Assembly: GCA_036345935.2 (NCBI GenBank) | Contig: JADWOT020000009.1 | Coordinates: 1,688,287-1,752,286, forward strand | Length of the DNA: 64,000 nt | Direction of reading: 5' to 3' | Origin: Taenia hydatigena | Lineage: Eukaryota; Platyhelminthes; Cestoda; Cyclophyllidea; Taeniidae | Part shown: positions 1 to 12,100 of the stretch, piece after piece | Layout of the letters: each line of letters opens with the position of its first letter | Numbering within the stretch: position 1 is the first letter of the stretch | Translations under genes and position numbers: made by a program | The notes under the pieces: model-generated | The model's input: the letters and a program-made list of their open reading frames with translations, nothing else | Told to the model about the DNA's origin: nothing | Database searches by the model: none

Positions 1-233
1 GTCGGACCAAACCATGTACTTTATCTAATGGTAGTTGAACCTTATCACTTACAAATACTTGTGGGATTTTGCCTATAGAATTGCAATTGCCGATTTCACT
101 TGACCGATTTTTACATTGTCATCCTTCACGCGCTAGCATTTTGTGCAAATGCCGCAAAACCTCCACCCCAATCACGATCTGGTTTTCGTTTCGCTCTCCT
201 CAACGTTGAGGGGAATTTTGAACCTTTTCCTAG
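1..233 (+). other. Intron or upstream part of the RS/RGG gene
   Basis: No coding signal is visible here. The stretch ends in a pyrimidine-rich run followed by an AG at 232-233, a good 3' splice site for the exon that starts at 234. It is therefore best read as the 3' part of an intron whose upstream exon lies outside the window. Confidence 0.5.
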
Positions 234-3200
234 TCGGGCCGTGTGATTCGCTGCGAAGACGAGGGCCAATGGCGAGAGGACAGTGAACGGGAGCGTGGTG
301 GTGGTGACTTGGGCCAGCCTCGCGGCCGTCCTCGTGGCGGCGGTGGTGGCGGTGGCGGTGAACGGGACTACCGAAGGTTAGTGGTCCCCATCCCTTCTAA
401 ACTCTTGTATCTAAGGCAGAGCTGCATCTGACACTTATTTTTATCTGGCTTAAATTTACGAAATGATGCGTAGTCGAGGAATGGCTTTTTGATTGATTCT
501 ATAAAGATAATGAACTTTCCTGCTGTCTGTACTGTTGTCATTAGTGCACAACGAAACGCTTTGTGATTAGGATTGGCACAAGCCTTTGATTTCTTAGTTC
601 TAAAAGAAGCACTTTATCGGTAACTGTAGAGACTTATGGAGATGAGTTACTTTCAAGTGAAGTTGGTTTAGATGTTACTAGAAATCTGTGGTAGTTCTGC
701 GTCCAATTGATTGGACTGAAGCGACTTCAACGCACCTAGATTTGGTGTCGCCGTTCTCAATTTCGCTATCAGCAGCTTTGCACAAGGTTTAGGATTTGCT
801 TTTCCCGTCTTCAAGTCAAGATTATTCATTACAACTCGCTTCGGCCGTTAAAGGCATTATCAAAAATTAAACGGAGTTTTTCCTTTCTTGTGCGATCAAT
901 AGGCTCTGGACGCTGGCTAGCCACAGCTTTCAGATTTTTTTTGTAAAAATAGTACTATAGATTTGGATTCTCAAGCTCACTTTAAGCGTTTTTATAAAGG
1001 CAGGTAAAACAGCGCTGCAATTTTCTCACGGGGTCAAACTTTTTAGTTGTTTGGCCAAATGGCGGGATTTACTGATCCACTGTGAAGACTGAGTTTTTAC
1101 CTACAAATAAGGGATTTTTTAGTTCTCTTGCTTCATGAACTGTTTTTTGAGGATTATTACCATTATCGCCATCTGTAGTGAGTCGGTCTTAGGAATGAAG
1201 TCGGACTCCCTGATAAAGAGATCTGTCTGGAATGCAGCTTACTGGTGCACTGTGTTCTCTTTGCATAGAGGTAGAAACTTGGGGTATTTTATCACTGTTC
1301 TGTTGACAAGGCTTCCATTAGTGACCTGCACACGTAAAACAAGCGTGTATTTTCATTGTATCGGAATCACATGACGTCCTTTCAGCTGATCTGTTTTGTT
1401 GCAACCTTAAATGTCGCAGTACTCAAGAAATAAGTCATCTAAATTCCACCTGGGCTCCTCTACAAAGGGTTCTTAAAATTGCAGTTGCTCGCGATCTCTT
1501 TTAAAAGCTGGCCGATTTCATTGCTCCCAGTTTGATTGATCTTGAAGATCTATTAACTTGGTAATATGATTTGTCTTGTGCTAGTAATGGGAATTTTTAT
1601 TCCTCGATTTCAATTGGTCAATCGATTTCTTAAATCCTGTAAGATTGAAGCACCTTGTAAACGAAACTTATCTTTAATATCTGGTGGTTCACACCTTACA
1701 ATTATTGTCTGGCATCTCCGCAATACGCGACAATGGTGGCTGTGTTAAGTCACCATTTCTAGCTCAAACTTCCTCAGTTCACTCTTCATTAACTCGTGCT
1801 TGGTTTCGGTTTAACAGCTTCCTCTCGTGGCCTTCTTTTCATAGTCGTATTATCATTTATTTGCACTTTTTACTTCAACAGGTATGATGACAATAGGGAA
1901 AGGGACTGGCGTGATGATCGTCGAAGATACGACGGTGAGCGCGATTTCCGAGACGACCGTGATCCCAAGAGGTAATTCTCCACCACATTACGCACATTTA
2001 AACCACATTTTTTAGCTCATATGTTCCCCCATCATTTTCCAGACGTGAAGACTGGAAGGGTGCGGACGATCGTGGTTCATCACCAAGTGAATTTTCTTGC
2101 ATTTTTTGAAACGTTTCTTCACAAATCCGTATCCTCTGATCTTAAAACCTCTTCATTGATATTTTTAAAGGTCAAGAACGCCAGGATGAGCGTCACTTGC
2201 CTCAATCCGAGTTTCAGTACGACAGAAGAGTAGGCACTTTTGTCTGCTTTTTTCGGTTCAACACCAGTCGATTCTTACCCTGATCTGAACTTTGCAGGTG
2301 TACACCCCACCGAAAGACGCTATGGAAGTTGAAAATGGGGTGTTGACGCATTATGTCAACAAGAGTGACCTTCCTCTTACCTCCAAGACTCTTCAGGATC
2401 GAGTTCAACAGCGTTTGAAAGACATTGAACGTCGTCATCGCGGTGAGCCTGGTGTTAGTGGTGGTGGTGACGGAGGTGATGGTCATTGGCGTGGACGTGG
2501 TGGATTCCGTGGGACTGGTGATCGTGGTTTCTATCCACGTGGACGCAGTAGCGGTCCTCGGGGCGCCCCGCGTGGCTCCTGGCGCGGTTCTTGGCGTGGA
2601 GATGATGGTGGTGAATGGAGGGGTGGCCGTCGCGGTAATTGGTATGGAAACCGGTAGGTTAAAATACTCAGTCATTCCATTCCCTGTTACGTTAAATAGC
2701 CCTGAGTTGCACTTCACACTTTGCCAATCTAGCGATCGCTATGGCGGTGATAGACGAAGTGGCGGTGGTGGTGTAGATGGAGGACTAGACGACTTCCGCA
2801 AACGTCCGCGTCGCTACGATCGCTCGCGATCCCGCTCTGCCTCGAGATCGCGTTCCAGGTCGCCAGTGTCGCGGTCGCGTCGGTCGAGGGACAGTCGATC
2901 GATGTCAAGGTCTCACTCTCGTTCGTACTCTCGCTCGATTTCGCGTTCACCCTCGCCCTTCCCTAAGAAGTGAGTTGATAAATTTTTGAAGAAGCCAATT
3001 TAATAGTCGGTTGCTCGGAATTTCTATGAAAGCGCTGTATGTGGCATACATATTCTCATGCTCCGCTCACAAATTACGACCTTAACCGAAGCCTTTTTGG
3101 CAATTATTTTGACAATCGATCTCCATTGGACAGAACTTGATATTGGACGGCATTCGTGCTATTAAGTTCAATGGATTCAGTCATTTTCATCGGCTTGATG

Positions 3201-3778
3201 CAGAATTCACCAACCGTCCCCTTTTTGGAGCAAGTCCGGAAGGGGCGTCCCCTCTGTAGTGCCCCGCGTACTTCCCTGGGAGGCATGCTACGAGGCGTCA
3301 GCCTCAAAGTAATCTTGCAGTGCAAGTACGAAAGGTCTGAATGATTTCTTTGTTTTGTAATGTTTCGATCACTGAAAACTGGGATTATCTCTCGGAGCGA
3401 ATTCACTACAAATGCCACCAATTCAAGTACATTATCGACCACCTCTTATTAGTCAGCAGGAGTTCTGAGAGGGACTTAGGCTCATTAATGTGACTAACTG
3501 TATTGCCTAGTCCAGTACCCCTTTCTATTGTCCCTGGTCCTTTTAGGCCCATTTCACGAGCACGCATAAAGACGCCGCCACTGGCGCCGCTGACGAACCG
3601 TCAGAGCGATTCAGAGGAGCAGATGGCAGATGTGGAGCAGTTTGTAGCTCAGTTGCAGGCCAAACGCCAGATGGAGGCAGAGCAGGCTGCGGCAGCGGCA
3701 GCAGCTGCTGCCAACACTGCCTCGGATCAACCACTCATTGGCCCCCAAATCCCTGGCAGCGCCCCTGCAGCGGAGTAG
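234..3778 (+). CDS. RGG/RS-rich nuclear RNA-processing protein, 5'-partial
   Basis: Seven exons join without a stop: 234-376, 1882-1971, 2043-2086, 2171-2229, 2298-2653, 2733-2969 and 3547 (or 3511)-3778. All junctions are GT-AG and the phases match. The encoded order is an acidic/Arg stretch with a Gly run, a DR/ER-rich segment, a short non-repetitive block (LPLTSKTLQDRVQQRL), an RGG/RGS box of about 60 residues, a classic RS domain of about 55 residues with SRSRS and SRSPS units, and a tail with a nine-Ala run ending in a TAG at 3776-3778. RGG boxes and RS domains are typical of splicing and mRNP proteins, so a nuclear role is inferred. I cannot assign a family, because the diagnostic N-terminal part (for example an RRM) would lie upstream of the window. 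No canonical AATAAA is seen in the first 150 bases after the stop. Confidence 0.85.
3509..3547 (+). promoter_or_regulatory. Tandem in-frame 3' splice sites of the last RS-gene exon
   Basis: Two acceptors, with AG at 3509-3510 and AG at 3545-3546, lie exactly 36 bases apart and keep the same reading frame. The first follows a TGACTAAC-like branch-point match and the second follows a better pyrimidine tract. Use of the upstream site would insert 12 residues (PVPLSIVPGPF core) next to the RS domain. Both give an open frame to the same stop. Confidence 0.5.
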
Positions 3779-3932
3779 TGTCTGTCTTCTTGTGTGTGTA
3801 CACCTTTACCCATCTATCTCTCACTCATCGCTGGCCATTTCTAATTCCGCCCTCCAGCCCCCACTGACCCAATCCTAAGTTCTTAAGAGCGATGGGGAGA
3901 GGGTTTTAATCAAAGTGTTTTTAAAAGTGTTT

Positions 3933-5090
3933 TTATTCTCTGGCAGTCTGGAGATGGAGCACTTTCAGAAATCGGTCTGATGATGGGTAGAGTCGAGGTG
4001 GCACGAAAAAGTGGTTCATCTTTTGAGTTGGGTAGCTGGTGCCGTCTGTTACCTCGGTTGATTTGAGTGGCTGCCGGCTGTCTTCATTATTCCACTCTTC
4101 TGATGCGGTAGCTGTCGTCGTCACTTCCGTTGGCAGGTAGTCATGGGCGATTTTTAAGCACTGTACCTACATTTGGGCGACGAGGGGCGCTCTGGGTGCG
4201 GTCTGCTCTTATTCTGTAGGAGCAGGATTTTATCTGCTGGAAGCAGATCCATTGCTGGAGAGGGAGGTCGTCTATCAATTGCCTCCGCTGATATTTGTGC
4301 TTCTAGTTGGTTGTTTGAGGTGCCGTCGAAGTTTCATCAACGTAGGACTTTTGTCCGACAACAAAGGCAGAGGTTGCGACGTGCAGGTGTCTCCCTCAGC
4401 GTTGCCAACGCCCTGTTAGTAACCTTGAGTAGGTGTTGGAAGTACGTGGGTTCCATTGTTCAGTTTCGTGCCGACAAAGTTGAGATGATGTCAGCAGTTT
4501 GGAGAGCAACGTTGAACAAGCGAAGTGACTTTAGCCTCGCGGGTGCTGGGGTTGGTTTGTGTGTCAGCGTGACCGAACTGGGTTATCTGTCGAACTGCAG
4601 ATGGTGCACAGATGACTGGTTTCCGCGGCTGCGTTTGTGCTAATGATAGTCCATTCTGTCCTTTGGGGCTGTGGAACAGCGTCAACCCCCTGACTTGGAG
4701 TTAACTGCATATTTGTGCAGGCAACTTCCTCGACGTTCCATCGAATTGGTCACCCTGAAATGAATTGCTATAAAATTCATTAGTTGGGAGCGACCATACT
4801 GGAAAAGCTGTTCGAAGAGCCATGCATCTGTGCAGGACTTTGGACACTACTTAGAAGTAACACATTGAGGTGATAACGATTGTGGGGGAAGGGAACCTCA
4901 TGCCACTGGCTATCACTACCCGCTTGCATCCGTTTTGCGAAAGTGAAAAATGATATCTTGCTTTCGTTACGAGATGAGGGGAGGTTAGAGGAATCGTAAT
5001 CTCTTCCCCTTGAGCCTGTCATTTGATCGCTTCGGTTCAGAAAAACTTTTTTCACTTTATGGACCACCCACCACGACTGAAGACAGATGT
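3933..5090 (-). CDS. Possible minus-strand exons, unresolved
   Basis: Several open, non-repetitive stretches on this strand look coding but do not join cleanly. About 4922-5078: a good acceptor (TCTGTCTTCAG), then a frame starting SWWVVHKVKKVFLNR, with a possible donor after MQA. About 4490-4690: a Pro/Thr/Gln-rich frame. About 4190-4430: overlapping open frames. 3933-4165: a frame containing YLPTEVTTTATASEEW and ending at TAA 3933-3935, where an AATAAA overlaps the stop. They could be the true 3' end of the nesprin gene, a separate small gene, or chance. No transmembrane segment or known domain was recognised. They converge tail-to-tail with the RS gene. Confidence 0.28.
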
Positions 5091-5141
5091 GCAATCCTTT
5101 CATGAATAATTCGGCTTCCTTATCTTCGTTAAAAACAAGAA

Positions 5142-5147
5142 TTTATT
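5142..5147 (-). terminator. Candidate poly(A) signal of the nesprin gene
   Basis: AATAAA on the minus strand, about 330 bases downstream of the predicted nesprin stop at 5479-5481. It would give a short 3' UTR if the predicted terminal exon is right. Confidence 0.4.
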
Positions 5148-5478
5148 TCCGATGTTATATTGAGAGGAGTTGCCTCTGGTAACTTTATCTGTCAAGATAT
5201 TCGAATGTTCCACCCATCTATCCAAATTGGATAAAGGGCTCATCGAACAGATTCGCCCTCGAATCCCACCCAACAGAGAGTAAAAGAACAGTGTTTCGAT
5301 CGACACATCCCTGTATGTCCTTATTGCAGGACGTGAAAAAGAGGCTGCTTTTATCGGTCTTTAAAGGAGCAAAAGGTGGATGGTTAGATGAGTAGGTGGG
5401 AAGATGCACACATCGCCGACCTGGTCAAGAGTGAATGCAAGATGAAATTGTTTGTATAAGCCGTCTCTCCCCATTCAC

Positions 5479-6102
5479 CTATGTATTCTGTTGTGTTGGC
5501 ACATCGGAGTTGGATTTTGCAGGCAGAAGTGATTCAAAACTGGGGTTGTACAAACCTTCTCCATCTCTGGAAGGGTCAAGACGTCTAAAAAAACAATGGT
5601 AGGTGAGGGAGCAAGAGGCATGAGGGCACGTTAATGCCTCAATCAGCGTGCTCGACTCACCCACAAATATGGCAGTGAATAGCTTTTGTTGAAGTTCTCC
5701 AGGCTCTATCATTCCTTAACCACTTGAAATGGCTAAATTTTGTTGAAAGAGGTAGGGGGTTAGTTGAAGATGAATTATGTGGACATAAGCGAGAAAGTAC
5801 TGGGTGCACTGATTCGTATCTGTTCTTAGTGGTGCTGTGACCTTGAGCGCCGCATTGTTCGGTGGAATGCGCGGTGAAGACTGTGATAGCTGTGTGAAGA
5901 GGCAAGTGAACATAATTTCCAGTGTCAAACGAAAAATTCGGCCATTTTACGGAGCCATCTACCTTCTCTCTGCTCGAAGATCCGCCTGCTCCACGTCCGA
6001 TTTGATGTGTCGCACTGTTTGCAAGAGGTCTGCTAGGACTCCAGTCCTAGAACACCTTGTAGATTCAGGTTCCGGACTTCCGTGAGAATTCGGACTTGGG
6101 AG
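5479..6102 (-). CDS. SYNE1: Nesprin predicted C-terminal exons, no KASH seen
   Basis: Exon 5963-6102 is likely: it is phase 0 in, the acceptor is CATAG, it is helical ([20 protein letters not shown]), and it leaves phase 2. Two further exons, 5661-5732 and 5479-5584, match that phase in turn. The last follows a very good acceptor (TTTTTTTAG) and ends in TAG at 5479-5481 with a polar tail ([11 protein letters not shown]). No membrane-spanning segment and no KASH-type Pro-rich end is present, so the protein as read would be a soluble, KASH-less nesprin. The 5661-5732 exon (rich in Trp, His and Cys) is doubtful. The real 3' end could lie further downstream. Confidence 0.45.
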
Positions 6103-9100
6103 CTATGATACGATGGTTTGGAAAGTCAAGAGGCACTCACTTCTCGATGACGCATGCGGCAGAGGAGGCTTTTGTAATCGTTGTCCAACTTTTCCAACTC
6201 CGGATCCAATTGAAGATGTTTTCCACTGAGTCTACGGAAGGTCTCCCGAAGACCCCTCAACCTTTCATCCCCTTGGCTAATGTCCTAGTAATGCGAAGGT
6301 CGAACTTCTGTTATAATTGGAGACTCACCTCAAAGGAGCTTCTTTGACGATTACGCTTACTGAAGAGGGCCCTTTGAAAAAGCCAATTTCGAAAGCTGTC
6401 TAGATCAGCTGCGTATGCATGCCAGTCTTTCTGTAGACGTTGTAGATTCACTGTCGTTTCCTTCAACTTTGATATGGCAGTCTCTAATCGCATAATCGTT
6501 TCCCTCACAATGGTTAACATCGAGGAATCGTACTTGGTAATGGTGCGCTCGATTTCAACTGATCTTTGCTGAGGAGAGCCTTCAGCCTCACCGACGCCAA
6601 GCCTGGAATAAGGAGGACGTAGTTTTATGGGTTGGCAAATGAATTCTGCCAAAATAAGTGCACAGCTTCCAAATTGTTAATCAAATTTGGGCAAACAGTG
6701 TCCAAGCAATTGTTTGTAAGAGGGATCAAGTCATTCTGAATCCAACTAGCGGTTTTGTTTACCCACTGCGCACCTATAAATCATCCGTCCATGCACTCAA
6801 CTCAGTGAAGCGATACGAATTTCACATTACACTATTTAAGAGGTCACAGTACTTACCATTTCATGGCTACACTTATCTGACTGGAGAAGTCTTCCAAACG
6901 TGCAAGAGTGGATGTGGCAAAGGCTAATTTACTGACGGTGTCATCAAACCCTTGAGTTGGTAGAAGGTCGTGAAAAGCAGGAAGATTCTCGTCCATGTAG
7001 CTCTGGATTTGACGAACAAGACGGCAGAAATACTGCCAGCCCGTAGCAAAATATTGGGTAGATTTCAACTTGAATAAAGAGAGAATGGCAAAAAGTCTGG
7101 TAAGCAAAACCATACAAATCTCTCAAACTGGAAATAATGAACTAACTCTCACCTCGTCCCTTGTATTAGCTACTTTCCCGAATTGCTCTTCTAGCGTCTG
7201 GAACTGTCGAACTACATCACAAACAAGCGTGGAAGCAGTGGATTTCCATCTACTTAGCTCTTGCAGCAACTTGCTTGTATCTCCAAATTTCCAAGGAAAA
7301 TGCCTTTGATGTGATCGACCATTCATCCTGATGACCAATTGCTGCACAATACTTCGGCACTGTTCCAATTTAGAAGCGCCTTCCTCTACATCTGGTTGTG
7401 GAATCCTACTTTCTTTCCGTTGCATCCAGGATATTAAACCACTTGAAACCTGTTTGAAATCGTCTACTAACTCCTGAATGTCATTTAGGAAAGTTAGATG
7501 ATTCTAGAATGAAGTTCATTGATGAGGGTGATAACCTACTCTAAGGCGCTTTTCCAAAGCGTTTAACCTGCTGACTGTATCCTTCAAGGTTGAATCAGTC
7601 GTCTGCGAGGAGAAACGGAGAATCTCTTCTTCCACTTTCTCTATTTCAGTTCTTTTCTCGGGAATCGCTGAATCAAGGGCCTCAAAGAGAATGTTTGAAT
7701 ACGATCCCATCTGCAAAACCTACCCGCATTTCGTGGAGTTGATGGTCCCAAGTCGTGTCACCTCCAGTGGCCTCCTGATTCTCAATCAACTGAACACTTT
7801 CATTTACTTTTGCTTCAGCCATATCAAGCCATTTCACGAGATTTGTCCGCCTAGCCATCGCTTCCTTCCAGTGAACAAGCAACTTCTCATACTCTGCCAC
7901 TTTCTACAATTATCATTTTTATCAAGTAGGCATTCTTTTTTAATTAGGTGACAACTTACATTAGGTGTTGCCTTCATCATATCATTCAAAACCCCCACTG
8001 CTGACATTACACTGTCATGCCAGCGGTAACTCCCCGATGGTCGGAAGCTATGATTTGGGTAGACACAAATAGAAGATGCCGGAATGAGCGCTGAGACGGA
8101 ATCGAGGGAGTGAATTGCTCGAGCTAACGTGACTGTCAGCCTTTGCGTCTCATCTGCCACCGTTTGTTGCTTTGCGACACTGGTGTCCAAATCTGCCTGC
8201 ACCTTCTAAATTTTCTTGTCAAACCGGACCTCTGTTCCAACCTACCTTCAATTCAGTCAAACAATGTTCAGCCGAGGTGGCATTCACGGATGAGTAATTG
8301 AGTCTAGATACTATGGCAGCCTGCTTATCAGTCCAATCAACAAAGTCCTGACAGGCTGCATTCCATTTGGCGGATTGGGCGGCCACAGCGCTAAAATGGT
8401 CAATCAGCTCCTCACAAGCGCGCAGCAGTTGATTGTTCTGTTGGAAGAGCTGATTCACTTGTGCTGTTCGTGAGTCGTCACCATGGTCGCGACGCAGTAC
8501 ACTGCACTGATCCACCATGGATTGAAACTGCGCCGCGTTCATCTTAATGTCCGCTTCTACGAACTGACAAAGGTTGAGCGTTATCGACGGCAGTAATGTT
8601 TATGGGTAACTGTAGCATTGCCTCACTCAACTCTATGTTTGTTCGTGCATTCTTTCATTCATTGCTTGATTTGTGATGCAAGTTACGTCCACTTGTCATT
8701 CATTTTCCCCTTAAAGTTGCCAGAATTTTTGTTTCCACTACTGTCGGGCTACAGTAGAATGGGTTCCAAAGGCGTACATAATATGGAATAAATGAAAACA
8801 CTTCAATCGCTACCGTTATCCCAACCTGAATTCTCTACCTAAAATCACCCTCAAAATGAACGATTACTGTCAGTTACTAATGCATTACCAATGCATTACT
8901 TAGCCACGAAAAGATCAGTCACGACCTTGTCTTTGTCCTTGAATGCCAATCAAAGAAGCATTACCATTTCGTTGATCATGCTACTTACGATTAATCAGTA
9001 GGTTATTAAGGCGACTAAAAATTCCCCATTTAAAGTTCCCTTACAAGTCGACTGTTAACACGTGAAACGCACTTTCAGCTCTTGCACAAGCATATCGACT

Positions 9101-12100
9101 CCGTCTAACCACCCTAGGTCGTCCAGATTTGCCAATTCAGCCCGCATCTTCTCCACCTTTGGTGCCAGATGACTCGATGATAGTGTTACGGAGGAGAGAA
9201 CTGGTAAGCGCCGACCACTTCCAAGGTATGTGCTCAGTAAATCGTTGACTCTTGCAGAAGTGGTTGTCAAAGCTTCGGAAGAAATTCGGACCAGCTTATC
9301 TAGCCCTGTCACCAACACACAATAGTTTGTGTAGCTGGCTTTTGCTTGCGAAATCGTCGTCAGCATTTGATCAATCTCCTGATCCATCTTGTCTACCTCA
9401 GTCAGAGCCACTTGAAGGAGAGAAGCACTGCCCTTGCTGCCTTCAGACACATTTACGGAAGCCTGTAGAAGACTGAGAGTGTGGATCTGATTTTGACGAA
9501 GTTCAGAGGCTGTTGCTTCAATATCCTCTGTGGAAAAGCCGTCTTCTCCACCGTCGATTGAGTCTTGTCTGGATCGAAGTGCCTGCCAAAAAAAGGGTAT
9601 TCAAGATCTTAATGTCCAATAAGTAGACTTAACGGTGTATCTATAACATCCCAGTGCCATTGGGTCTCGGTAATTCCTTTCTGTCAATGAGTCCTTAGGC
9701 CATCTTCAAATTTCCGCTGCAGTTCAGTTTGAACTTCAACATCACGAGAGGACTTACGGAATACGTTAGGCTGGTGCGATTTGCATAAGGCTTCGAAAAT
9801 TGAGGAGCTTATTCAATAAATTTTATCCCTAAACTTTTTACCCAGAAACTGATGATGAACTACGTCTAATTTTTAATGGGTTTTCTGTGATCTCCATCTG
9901 ACCGTTCAACATTCCCCATTGCGTTTTTAAATTGGACTCACTTTAAGTCGCCCCAGGCGTTTTTTCATGTTTTTAATCCACTCCTTCGTTTTGGTAAGGC
10001 TCCCACGAAGACGTTCTATATGCGCACATCGCTCTGTCAGTTCGGAAATGTATCGATTTGCCTTGCGCTCTCCAGCTACTATCTCTCGTCTTAACAAAGT
10101 TAGTTCTGCATCCTCTGCTTCATTTTCCATCAAACTCTTGAATCCACGTCTCTCTATCACCTCTTCAATCTCTCTCACTTTTGTTTGTAGGTCCTGATGT
10201 AGAGCTCTGACGTTATCCAGATAACGAAATTTATTAAACGAAATACCGGCGGTCAACTGAATGCCTAATTCCAAATTGGCGGTGTTTCGGGCTTCTTCGA
10301 GACTCCTGTTCCACTGCTGCAACCATTCACGAAGGTTGGAGGTCAGAACTTTTAGAGACTCACGTTCAGAAGCGACTAGTCGATCTCGTGCCTGCCTTTC
10401 TCGCTCCCAGGTCTGTAGGATCTGCAACAAACGTTCACCTCGTGTTAGCTGAACCCGTAATTCAGAGTCCTCTTGGACCAGAGTCTTTATCTCTGATTTC
10501 AACAGAGTTTGTGCGCTCTCACTTCGTCGATTTAGCTCCTCTGCTGTCGATGTAGCTTCACTGCATTCGAGAACGAGAGCATCCAGGTTACTCACGACGG
10601 CCTGAAGCTTCTTTACTCTATTTAGACCTTCCTCAGCCACTTGTAACCTGAATTTAATCTCATCAACATTATCATTCACCTTCGCTTCGTAGTTTTCTAA
10701 CATGGATTTGAGGACTCCTTTGCCCTCTGTGATTTGGTCAACTTTCTTGTGTAACTGGCTCAACTGATCTTTTGCAGCGGTTGAAACGTCCAGTCGGTTT
10801 TTAATTCTGCACATCTCCAAATATCTTTGCTCTGCTATGTTCTCCAGTCGGTTCTTATTCCGTTGGGACTCCATCTTGCTGAACGCTTCAACAGGAGCTG
10901 CCATAACTTCAGTGTTTTCTTTTTCCTCCTTCAAGTTACCTGTTTCATTTTCATGGATCCACTTATCAATCTTTTTGGCTGTAAAGAGAACATCCTCCCA
11001 GACATCAATTTGACCTGATAGATTTCTCTCAATAATCTGCAGCGTCTTTCTCGTATCCTCCAACCTCTGTCGACAGGTTTGAAGACTTCCTGACAAACTT
11101 GAATAAATTGAAGCGTCACATTCTAAGGAATACACTTTTATAAGGAGGTTTTCAATCTTTGGTTCATAGAGACTCTTCAAAGATTCTCTGCTTCCTCGGA
11201 GATTGACGCACACTTCTTCAGAATTTGTGGCTTCTTGAATTTGCGAGGCATTTAAGAATCGATCTTCAAGTTCCATACGTAGACTCTCCACTTCCATCAT
11301 TGCTTGCTTAAGTCGCTCTTCAACAACCTTTAGGATGTTCGTCTTTTCCTCAATAACACGTCCTAGTTGATCGAGCTGCTTCTGAATCGCACGCCTTTGA
11401 TCTTCAAGGGCAGTAACCTTGTCCTTGGCTCCTGGTTTCAAAGAATAAGGTACGAAATGCAAACTCTCCCATTGATTCATCTGTGATTTCAGCTGCTTAA
11501 AATGTTCATTTAATTCTGTAATATCGTTTGAACTCTGAGCGTCGATAGTGGCTTGTTGTACAACATGTTGGAATTCGTCGAGCCAAGCCTGAAGTGTTAA
11601 AATCTCCTTCTCTTTTCCCGTCTTCTCGGCAATCGCCTGTTCCAAACCCTCGATTAGTGCGTTCAGACGATGCTTAGCCAGATGCTCCCACCTTGATGGG
11701 GAAGAAAAGGTTGAAAGTGTTGACTGATCTGAATTTGCAATAGTGCGTATTTTGGTCAGCAATTCGTCACCAACAGGAACTTGTCCTTTCAAAAATTGTA
11801 GACGAGACAACATTTCTTCCTCTTCCTGTGCTGAGACAAATCTGTAACGAGGTTCTATGTCATCCAGATCCTTGCGAAATCGTTCAAACAGGGACTCAGC
11901 CATTCCCAAAAGCTGTTTTAGCTCACGCTCCTCCGAAACTCGTGTCTCGCACAGCAGCACTGCTTTGGAGAGGCTTGCTTTAAGTGTGGTGGCGGATTTT
12001 TGAAGTTCTTCCAATCTGGTTCGAACTTCCTCAATGTTTTCTAGTCCCATTCCACCAGCAGTGTTGACGCTAGCTTCTCGAATTAGTTTTTCAACCTTTC

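Noticed and set aside
2214..2717. A 167-codon minus-strand open frame full of Thr, Pro and Ser
   Set aside because: It is the antisense of the Gly/Arg-rich RGG exon; GGT and CGT codons read backward give Thr and Pro codons and no stops.
2425..2973. Long plus-strand frame rich in Val and Gly running into the RS domain
   Set aside because: It is the wrong frame of the RGG exon that reads through an intron; the spliced frame explains both exons.
2977..2992. GFFK-like integrin tail motif read on the minus strand
   Set aside because: It lies in an RS-gene intron, lacks a preceding membrane helix and is far from the integrin-like candidates.
4173..4643. A 156-codon plus-strand open frame
   Set aside because: Cys/Arg/Ser/Leu-rich wording without domain, start context or splice partners; more likely a shadow of minus-strand coding or chance.
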